NCBI RefSeq assembly: GCF_030272615.1
Contig: NC_081406.1
Location: forward strand, 234,732,422-234,796,421
Source: Cryptomeria japonica
Lineage: Eukaryota > Streptophyta > Pinopsida > Cupressales > Cupressaceae
Direction: 5' to 3'
Length of the DNA: 64,000 bases
Position 1 is the first letter of the stretch. Each line of letters starts with the position of its first letter. Positions 56,440 through 64,000 of this stretch are shown here, piece by piece. The notes beneath the pieces are model-generated. The model ran no database searches, was not told the origin of the DNA, and saw only the letters and a program-made list of their open reading frames with translations. The translations under genes were made by a program, and so were the position numbers.

Positions 56440-57367
56440 CGCAAAAAAATCATAACCTCTTCAATTTTTGAAATAAATTGTAACAAACTTTCCTCGAGAA
56501 GTCCGAAGCTTTGTGCATCCATATTGTTATAAATGGATACCAAGACTAGAGAGAAAGGGATCACAAAAATTTTGTAAGAAAACGCTGCAGAAAAATTATC
56601 TGAGCTTTTCCAAAGTTCAATGGAGAATTAGACTTTTGTAAAATCTTTTCAAATGAATATCAATATACAGGCCGTCAGTTTTGAGTAAAGCTCTGTGTCG
56701 TCTTCAATCTTGTCCTTAAGTCTATTTACTGTTTTCATTCTGAATAATCCAGAATTTTCTGTTTGATTGAAATTGTAAGGCAATCTCAGTATGGATGTTT
56801 TTAGCTTTTCTCTTTAGGAGGGAAATTAAAAATGCATGATCATTCTTACCAGTAAATACTTTGGGAGAGACTTTGCATTTTGAGGACCATAGTTTAGTTT
56901 GAAGTGATTGAATTCTTGTTGGTGTTAGGCATTCGCAAGGATTAATGGAAACCAAGTTGATGGGAAGTATAGGGATATTTTGTTTCAGGAATTTTATTTG
57001 AGTTTGAGTGACTCTGTGGCCATGGATAAAGCAATGGTACTAATCGAAGCTGTTTATTGCATGCTTTGTTGATCAAATATGCTGAAGTTGAGTATTGTTT
57101 CATTCTTTGTTTTTAGTTGTTTTCAAGGTGAATAAACTCACTGGTTTTCTGGATTGGTTTGCTGTGGGTTTGTTGCTTAAGAGTGTGAAGTTAATTCACA
57201 AAGGGTATACCCACCTGGGTTCAAGGAAGAGCCCGAAGTGTAGAAGGTCTAACCAAACCTTGTCATATGTTGTCTCTAAAATCCCTTTATCCTTGATGTC
57301 TTCTCGGCACCCATTTTAGATTGTATTATTAAGGGCATTGAAGGGGAATCAGATTTTGAGAACAACA
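56440..57367 (+). repeat. Right part of 5' LTR of element M (promoter, R, U5)
   Basis: It holds a TATA box (56528-56534) and ends in CAACA at 57367, four bases before the primer site. The first ~150 bp are homologous to the sequence after ORF-Y in copy J. Its left limit is unknown: it could be here or at 50927. Confidence 0.6.
56528..56534 (+). promoter_or_regulatory. TATA box of element M's LTR
   Basis: TATAAATGGATACC, conserved with the ORF-Y copy J (TATAAATGGATACC at 41273-41286 on the minus strand). A genomic RNA starting ~30 bp downstream would carry an R-U5 of about 800 nt. Confidence 0.6.
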
Positions 57368-57371
57368 AAAG

Positions 57372-57390
57372 TGGCGACTCTGCTGGGGAC
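57372..57390 (+). other. Primer binding site of element M
   Basis: TGGCGACTCTGCTGGGGAC, the type of site I know from Tat/Ogre-lineage plant gypsy elements (recalled as tRNA-Arg). It lies four bases after the LTR end. A partial copy (TGGCGACTCTG) recurs at 57499-57509. Confidence 0.8.
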
Positions 57391-57566
57391 AGTTATCACA
57401 AAGACATAGACATAGAATCTGTGCCGAGACTTATGGAGAATATCATTGTATTTGTGAGTAAGACTGCTTGTTCTTTATCTTTCCCATAGTTTTGTGGGTG
57501 GCGACTCTGTTACTATTGAACCAGTCCTTGTGAGAATACCAACTTTCCAAAATAAAGACAAGCAAG
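57391..57566 (+). other. Leader of element M
   Basis: 176 bp between primer site and gag start, containing a second TGGCGACTCTG at 57499-57509. Confidence 0.6.
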
Positions 57567-60431
57567 ATGCAAGGAAATAAGCACACAAGGTCATTCATGA
57601 AGAAGCATCCTCGTGAAACCTTGCAAGAAGGTCTGCCAGAGAAATCACGAAGAGGACATAAAAGATTTGTGATGCATGAACCATCAAATGCTGCATGGGT
57701 GCAGAAAAACAACAATACTGGTAAGGTGCCTGACCGACCTGTTTATGGAAAGTCAAATTCATCTTCAAGAGATTCAGAGCATGATATTTTGGGTTTTCAT
57801 TCAGGATTGTTTGGGAATATTGATGAGGTGCTTACTTTAAGTCGAGATTTATCACATGTTAGTGTTTCTACAAAAGATAGAACTAGCTCAAATGCAATTA
57901 GGCACTCTGTTCCTAGGACAATAGATGGGAACATTAGTTTGATTGATATAGATCAAATTAATGCATCAGATTCTGAAGAAAACTATCCTATTGAGGATAA
58001 AATGTCTCAAGAGATTGAAGAATTAAATAAAAGAGTTCATCATTTAATATCCTTGAGGGCCCAAAAGGAGGCAGATAAGGAAAAGGAAGTTAAAGCCAAA
58101 ATAATGGAGAGAGATAGGCTTCTTAGACAGATAGCTGATCTTGAAGTGCTTGCCAAGGAAAAAGAAAAGGGTGATGAGGAAGGCCCAGTGATTAGGGAGA
58201 TCTTAATCCCTAAGATGAGACCAGTCTCTAAGTCAGTAGCCCAGCCAAGTAAGGAAGATTTTAATGACTCCCAGCTTCCTAAAGTTAATTTAGACAAAGG
58301 GAAATAGATATGGGTAGATGATGGAGTAGAGTCTAAAACTGCAGAAGGGATTTCTCATAGGATCCTAGCACATGAGAGAGAGATGGAAAGGATGAGGAAG
58401 GAAAAGGAAGACCTCCAAATGGAATTGGAAAAGGCTGAGTTAGAAGCTGCAAATCAGGAAGTTAAAAGAAAGATTAACTACCTAAAAGCTCCCCCTATTA
58501 CATTCCCATCAGAAGATCTTAGCAAGCCTAATCCCCAATATATCTCTCTTCCTCAGGGAAATACCCAACCAGCAGTATACACTAACATTGCCTCAGCAAG
58601 CCACGTACCTTCAAATAAACAGCACACCCAAACATCTCAATCCCCAATCCCAAAAGGTAAAATGATCATGGGGAATAATAGTACTGTTTTCCCTTTTCAG
58701 AGAAGGCCGATTAATCTAGAACAATATAGGCAATTGTTTTTTGATGGGATCCCAGGATATCCAAATCATGTTCCCGCTGAGTTAAGAGACAAACTCCATA
58801 AATTTGCTGGGAACAATGCAGTTAGTGCTGAGGAACATCTCAAATCTTTTGGGGATTTGATAAATGATTATGAGATAGTTGATGAAGATGTTATTATGAA
58901 ACTGTTTGTTCAATCCCTGGTCGATGATGCAAGAGATTGGTACAGAGGCCTTCTAGTAGCTAGCATAGGTTCATGGGAAGAGTTCAAAAATTGCTTTCAA
59001 GAACAGTACGGTGATAAGACTAATGTGAGTTTCATGCTGAATGAGTTCAATAATATTAGAAAATCTGAAAATGAAATAGTCACTGATTTTAATGCTAGGT
59101 TCCAAAAGGCTATGCATAGATTGTATCAAGTAATGAGGCTAGATGACAATATGTGCCTTAATACATATTATAATGCATTTGATTCCAAGATGGCTTACAT
59201 TCTCAGAGATAAAAATCCTCATAACCTGAGGGATGCCTTTAGAATTGCCATAAATGTTGAAAGTAATAGAAAGGCATCTGGAAAATTAGGAAGGAGGACA
59301 GATGGAAGATTGTGGCATGAAACCAAACAACAACCTAACAAAGTTGCTAAAGAAGAGGATAAAATAGAAAAACTGGTTACTGCTATGAAAGATTTGACTG
59401 CTAAGGTTAATAAAAATGATAAACCTCATTACAACTGGCAGGATAGACCTCCTAGGTTACATGATATGCCATACAATACAAACTGGAAGGATGGTAAGCC
59501 CCAAGTTGAGAAGCCTAAAATTGCTCAAAGCCAAGACACACCAGATCCTTTGAAAGGGAAAACTGTTAATAATATAGAAAATACTCCCTGGTGTATTGCT
59601 TGTGATGGACCACATTCTCCTCATCAGTGTGCAGTGGCTCAAGCTCTGGAAGAATCCATGAGACCAGAAACAGAGCTTGATATTAATATGTTTGAAACTA
59701 TCATAGAAAGTGATGAGGAATCTATACAAAGTGAGTACAGTGATGTGTTAGATAATGGAAGGTTAGTGCAAGGGCAGTTAGCCTTAGGTTGGCATCCCAC
59801 ACTGAATGTGGTAACAATTGAAGATGAAGAAGTTCATCTTAGGAGGCCTAGTGAAGAGGAAGTTAAAAATCTTACTAAGGCTGCAATTGCCAAAGCAAAA
59901 CATAACTACAACCTGAGAAGCACCAAGAGAGATACTGATCGAGGTGAGCTAGGTTCCATGTTTGTAAAAGAAGTCACTAGGAAAGAAGCATCAAACAGTG
60001 CTATTGCTCCTGTTAAAGCTAGTCAAGTAAAAGAGGAACAAGTTAAAGACTCACCTAGAACCACATATGCCAAAATTGTTGGTGATGTACAAAAGGCGGA
60101 AATAGTAAAAAAGGCCAATCAACTCAAAGTAGAAAAGGTCAAGGCTAATACTGAAAAATGTAATTATTCTACATTTGATATGGCCCAAGCTTTAACTCAA
60201 ATGAAGGTTACTGTCCCATTAGTAGAGTTACTAAAGATTAAAGAACACAAGGATGCAACTTTGTCTCTATTTTCTAGTATATCTGATGGTGACTCAGTAT
60301 TACCCATTGACTTAGATAGAATTGGAAAGGATCAAGAGTTTCAAACTCCAGAGGTATATGTTGGAACCACTATTACTCAGGAGCCTTCTCAGGTGGATCC
60401 CTTCTATGTTACCCTGCTAGTTAATAACTGA
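57567..60431 (+). pseudogene. gag: Gag of element M, one internal stop
   Basis: ATG 57567 is 177 bp after the primer site. The frame runs to TGA 60429, broken only by TAG 58305. The N-terminal ~245 residues end in a coiled coil; the second part (58383-60431) contains a Retrotrans_gag-type domain (AEEHLKSFGDLINDYEIVDE, then ARDWYRGLL, SWEEFKNCFQEQYGD) and a short zinc box CIACDGPHSPHQC (CX2CX3HX4C). After the box come acidic and Lys-rich stretches. It packages the RNA and forms the particle in the family. The frame continues into protease. Confidence 0.88.
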
Positions 60432-61604
60432 TTAATTAAAAATTGCATGATAGATTCAGGAGCAGCGGCTAATGTAATGCCCTTTTGTGTTATGAAAGAA
60501 TTAGGGTTGTCAGTGACTACTGTGTATGGGAAATGCTATGCCATGGATAACAGAGAAGTGCCTGTGATAGGTACAATGAAAGATGTAGAAGTGAAAATAG
60601 CTGCATTTCCTGAAGCCACTTATAAAATGGATGTTATTGTCACAGATACTAAACCCCACTATGGCATGTTACTTTCTAGGCAGTGGGCAGCAGCAGTGGG
60701 GGGAAATGTTCAATTGGATTTGTCTTATGCTACTATTCCTATTGGTGGCAATCAGGTCAAACTATACAGGGAGCCGCGAGCTCCTAAGGTAATTGAAAAT
60801 GTGGACCCTAGTATGCTTAATTGTATGATTGATGTGGATTTAGATAACTTCAGAATTCAGCCAGTATCACCCCAGTTGAAGAACACTAACCCAATTGTAG
60901 TTGAACTACAAGCACAGCAGTATGGATTGTGGCAAATGTATTTTGATGGAGCTTGTTCCAAAGAAGGGTCTGGAGCAGGGGTTCTTTTTGTATCCCCATC
61001 AGGTATAACCTTTAAATATTCCTTCTTATTGGCATTCCAATGCACAAATAATACTGCAGAGTATGAAGCTCTGTTATTAGGACTTGAGGTTGCAAAAAGG
61101 CATGGAATCCGATTATTAAAAGTGATGGGTGATTCAGAGTTGGTTGTTTCTCAGGTAAGATCTAAATATGCATCTAAGAATGATAAATTGAAGCAATACA
61201 AGCATGCTGTTTGGGATATTATTGAATATTTTGATGCCTTTTCTATTAATTGGATAGAGCGAGCAAAAAATATTATGGCAGATTTCCTAGCCAATGTTGC
61301 TTTAAAAAATGATGATGCAACACTAACTGGTATCTCCACTGTGGAAATAAAAGCTAGGCCTGCTATTCCTGATAATGTATATAATTGGCAAGTTTTTGCT
61401 GATGATGAAGATATTCTTAGGTTCATCCAATGTGTTGATGATTATGATGGACAAAAAATTGATTGTAATGCATTGGTGGAAGTGGTGGATGACAGAGAGA
61501 CAGTGTTTGGAAATGATATTGTCCAGTTGGAAACCAATGAGATACCTAAAGGCTTGGTGGAGTTAGAAAGCATGTTTAGTTATAATGACAGTCATCTACA
61601 CTAG
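60432..61604 (+). CDS. pol: Aspartic protease followed by a complete archaeal-type RNase H
   Basis: Same frame as gag, after TGA 60429; first Met at 60447. Protease active site MIDSGAAANVM (Asp at 60453-60455). From about residue 160: RNase H of the plant RVT_3/archaeal type with all four acidic residues: YFDGACS (Asp 167), NTAEYEALLLG (Glu 205), GDSELVVSQV (Asp 229) and IMADFLANVA (Asp 279). The following ~105 residues are acidic and end at TAG 61602. In Tat-lineage elements such a second RNase H normally follows the native one; here it precedes the RT. The frame is undamaged over 1.17 kb. Confidence 0.88.
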   Translation, partial: LIKNCMIDSGAAANVMPFCVMKELGLSVTTVYGKCYAMDNREVPVIGTMKDVEVKIAAFPEATYKMDVIVTDTKPHYGMLLSRQWAAAVGGNVQLDLSYATIPIGGNQVKLYREPRAPKVIENVDPSMLNCMIDVDLDNFRIQPVSPQLKNTNPIVVELQAQQYGLWQMYFDGACSKEGSGAGVLFVSPSGITFKYSFLLAFQCTNNTAEYEALLLGLEVAKRHGIRLLKVMGDSELVVSQVRSKYASKNDKLKQYKHAVWDIIEYFDAFSINWIERAKNIMADFLANVALKNDDATLTGISTVEIKARPAIPDNVYNWQVFADDEDILRFIQCVDDYDGQKIDCNALVEVVDDRETVFGNDIVQLETNEIPKGLVELESMFSYNDSHLH

Positions 61605-64000
61605 CAATCTACCACCAAGTTAGAAGAATTAGAGGAGGTCAACTTGGGGATAGAATCATCCCCCAAGTTGGTATATATTGGAAAGAAGCTACCTCCTCAT
61701 GTTAGGACTAACCTAATCAGTTTACTGAAAAGGTATAGACATGTTTTTGCTTGGTCTTATGAAGACCTAAAGGCGTATAGACAAGATCTTTTTCAGCATG
61801 AAGTTCCCTTACTTCCAGATGCTAAGCCTTTTAGACAGAAACAGAGACCTATTAACCCCTTGTTAGAAACAAAAATGCAACAAGAGTTGACTAAATTGAG
61901 AGAAGGGGGGATTATCAAACCAATCAGACATTCTTCATGGGTCTCTAATCTGGTCCCAGTAAGAAAGAAAAATGGAGACATCAGATTGTGTGTTGATTTT
62001 AGAAATCTTAATGTTGCCTCTTTAAAAGATAATTATTCATCCCTGAATATGGAAGCAATGTTACAAAGAGTGACAGGATGTGATCTTTTATCCATGATGG
62101 ATGGTTTCTCAGGATACAATCAAGTGTTGGTAAAGGAGTCAGAACAGTTTAAAACAACTTTTACTACCCCATGGGGAACTTATGTATATGTGAGAATGCC
62201 ATTTGGATTGAAAAATGCAAGGGCTACATTTCAAAGAGCTATGGATGTGGCTTTTAAGGAATTCATTAATATTATTATGGTGGTTTACCAAGATGATTTA
62301 ACTTGTTTCTCAAAGAAGGCTGATGATCACTGTGGACATTTAGAAAAGGTATTTGATAAGGCTTTGGAATTTGGTGTATCACTGAATCCCAAGAAATGTC
62401 ACTTTGGGGTCACTGAAGGAAAGTTATTGGGACACATAGTCTCCAAGGAAGGGATAATAATAGACCCTAAGAGAATCAAAGCAATCAACAGGGTGTCTGA
62501 ACCAAAGAATGTGAAAGGAATTCAGTCTTTTTTAGGCAAAGTGAATTTTGTCAGGAGATTCATTGCAAACTTTGTTGAGATAGTGAAGCCTATTGTCAAG
62601 TTTCTCAAGAAGGACGCAAAATTTCACTGGGATCAGGAAGCCTCAAAAGCTTTTAATGAGATTAAGAAAGCAATCCAGGAAGCACCAGTGTTGAAGTCCC
62701 CGGATTATGGTAAGCCTTTTTCTCTGTTTTCTTTTGCTTCATATCACACAGTGGCTACAGTGTTATTGCAAAAGGATAATGAGGGATATGAACATCCCAT
62801 AGCTTTCTATAGCAAATCTTTGCAAGCGGCAGAATTAAAATATGAAACTATGGAGAAACAAGCTTATGCCTTGGTTAAAGCTGTTAAAGCCTTTAGGCCA
62901 TATTTGGTGAATGCAAATGTCACTGCCTATGTTCCACATGCTGCAGTTAAAGATATTTTGTCTCAATCTGAGGTTAGTGGGAAGAGATGTAGGTGGATCA
63001 ATAGAATTCAAGAGTTCAATTTGGAGATAAAGATCACTAAATTGGTGAGAGGGTTAGGTTTGGCCAAGCTCATGACTGAGTCAAATCTCATGAATGTAGA
63101 AGTACACAATGTTGAGGTTGAAGATACTTTGGTTACTAGTATTGAGAGACAACCATGGTACACAGAGATAATCCAAGTATTAAAAGGTAATATGCTGCCA
63201 GAAGAAATGACACACAACCAGAAGAGAACTTTGAAGCTCAAGTCCCAAAAGTATGTCCTCATTCAGGGTGATCTTTTTTTGAGAAAAAGAGATGGGGAGT
63301 TACTACTGTGTTTGGATGAATTTCAAGCTAAACAGATGTTGAATGAAATGCATGATGGAGTATGTGGAGGACATTACTCTGCTAAGACTACTGCCGGTAA
63401 GATAATATGGGCTGGATATTATTGGCCTACCTTGTTTAAAGATACTCATGCATATGTTCGAAGATGTGATTCGTGTCAGAGATTTTCTTCCAAGCTCAAG
63501 TATGAAGGAGCTTTACCCCTAAATCCAGTCTCTGTAGAAGCTCCTTTTGTCCAATGGGGTATTGATTTTATTGGAGAGATTGTTGAAAAGTCAGGAAGAG
63601 GTCATGGATGGATTATAGTGGCTACAGATTATTTTACCAAATGGATAGAAGCTATTCCCACAAGAAGAGCTACTAGTAAGATTGTCACTGATTTCCTGAT
63701 AGATAATATTGTGACTAGATTTGGAACACCTGCAAAATTGGTCATGGACAATGCTATGTGTTTTAGATCAGAAGAATTTGTAGGTTTTTGTAATAGTCAT
63801 GGTATACTCATGTCATACTCATCGCCTTATCACCCTCAGGGGAATGGACAAGCAGAATCTAGCAACAAAAGCTTGCTAAATATCATCAAGAAGATCCTAG
63901 AAGAAAACAAAAGGTCTTGGGATCAAAAGTTGAAATTAGCTCTGTGGGCGGATAGAATAACAGTTAAAAAATTCATTGGAATGTCACCTTTTGAGTTGGT
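61605..64000 (+). CDS. pol: Reverse transcriptase, decayed native RNase H and integrase; runs off the window
   Basis: An open frame of nearly 800 codons without a stop, in the same frame as protease and gag. RT: CVDFRNLNVASLKDNYSSLN, MMDGFSGYNQVL, RMPFGLKNARATFQRAM and the catalytic YQDD box (62286-62297). Native RNase H (about 62690-63060): retains only the Glu of YETMEKQAY; the three Asp positions read SLFSFAS, AYVPHAAVKD and GLGLAKLM. Integrase: HDGVCGGHYS with CDSCQ zinc finger, then WGIDFIGE, LVMDNAMCF and HPQGNGQAES, with exactly 35 residues between the second Asp and the Glu. The frame continues beyond 64000. Confidence 0.93.

Larger units (their letters stand above)
50927..64000 (+). 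mobile_element. Element M: Tat/Ogre-like Ty3/gypsy element, 5' part, with ORF-Y region upstream
   Basis: 57372 onward is certain: primer site, then gag-protease-RNase H-RT-RNase H-integrase, running off the window. The left boundary is inferred: Gag homology of element L ends at 50926 and TGTTTTAAAATTGGG begins at 50927, matching the CAACA at 57367 as LTR ends. If so the LTR is ~6.4 kb and contains ORF-Y. Alternatively, ORF-Y with its repeats is a separate element joined to M's shorter LTR. Confidence 0.7.

Noticed and set aside
57443-57715. 90-residue minus-strand ORF near the gag start of M
   Set aside because: It overlaps the real gag on the other strand and shows no motif.
57372-64000. 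A caulimovirus (endogenous pararetrovirus) origin for the pol region
   Set aside because: An integrase with DD35E, a tRNA primer site next to LTR ends and the gag-protease-RT-integrase order identify an LTR retrotransposon.
1-64000. Host genes, tRNA, rRNA or CRISPR arrays
   Set aside because: No host-type exon series or conserved RNA genes could be recognised; the only tRNA-like strings are primer binding sites, and the tandem arrays lack the repeat-spacer pattern of CRISPR.

Overview
The window looks like 64 kb of repeat-packed DNA from a large plant genome. Every coding trace I can identify belongs to an LTR retrotransposon. I see no host gene, rRNA, tRNA or CRISPR array. The plant assignment rests on plant-type Ty1/copia pol, a plant Tat/Ogre-like Ty3/gypsy pol, and initiator-tRNA-Met primer sites (TGGTATCAGAG) next to TG...CA LTRs. 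Old, diverged elements stacked inside one another would suit a gymnosperm, but that is inference. I label the elements A to M from left to right.

Left half, a nest read from its junctions. A (1-4018, minus, gypsy-like; LTR 2395-4018) interrupts the reverse transcriptase of B (4019-6742, plus, copia). B ends exactly inside the 3' LTR of C (6743-12778, minus, copia). C sits inside the 3' LTR of D (12779-14750 plus 22305-27308, minus). D is also split by E (14751-22304, minus), a complete element flanked by a near-perfect 5-bp target duplication (gctcc/actcc). D itself interrupts the gag of F (27309-27656), whose 5' LTR (27657-28798) is at the same time the 3' LTR of G (27657-35350).

E and G are full-length but carry no protease, integrase or reverse transcriptase. 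They encode a coiled-coil Gag with four zinc-knuckle positions and, where pol should be, a long protein I call ORF-X (N-terminal domain, basic and Lys/Glu-rich middle, helical tail). F has the same LTR, primer site and first ~40 nt of leader but then a normal copia gag, so it is the best candidate for the autonomous partner that mobilises E and G.

The middle (35351-50926) holds older relatives: a relic (H), an LTR of 2.7 kb with an ORF inside it (I, 37640-40326), a diverged copy of a second unknown protein, ORF-Y (J, 41423-43871), a minus-strand Gag/ORF-X element (K, about 44100-48349), and a plus-strand element with a five-knuckle Gag (L, 48350-50926).

The right end (50927-64000, M) is the best preserved part. 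A GC-richer block of tandem promoter-like repeats precedes ORF-Y (52787-56431). Then come a second TATA box, a Tat/Ogre-type primer site (57372-57390), and one frame from 57567 to the window edge that encodes gag, protease, an extra RNase H, reverse transcriptase, a decayed native RNase H and integrase, interrupted only by three in-frame stops. The extra RNase H lies between protease and reverse transcriptase. Whether ORF-Y is inside this element's LTR or belongs to a neighbour cannot be settled here because the 3' LTR is beyond the window.
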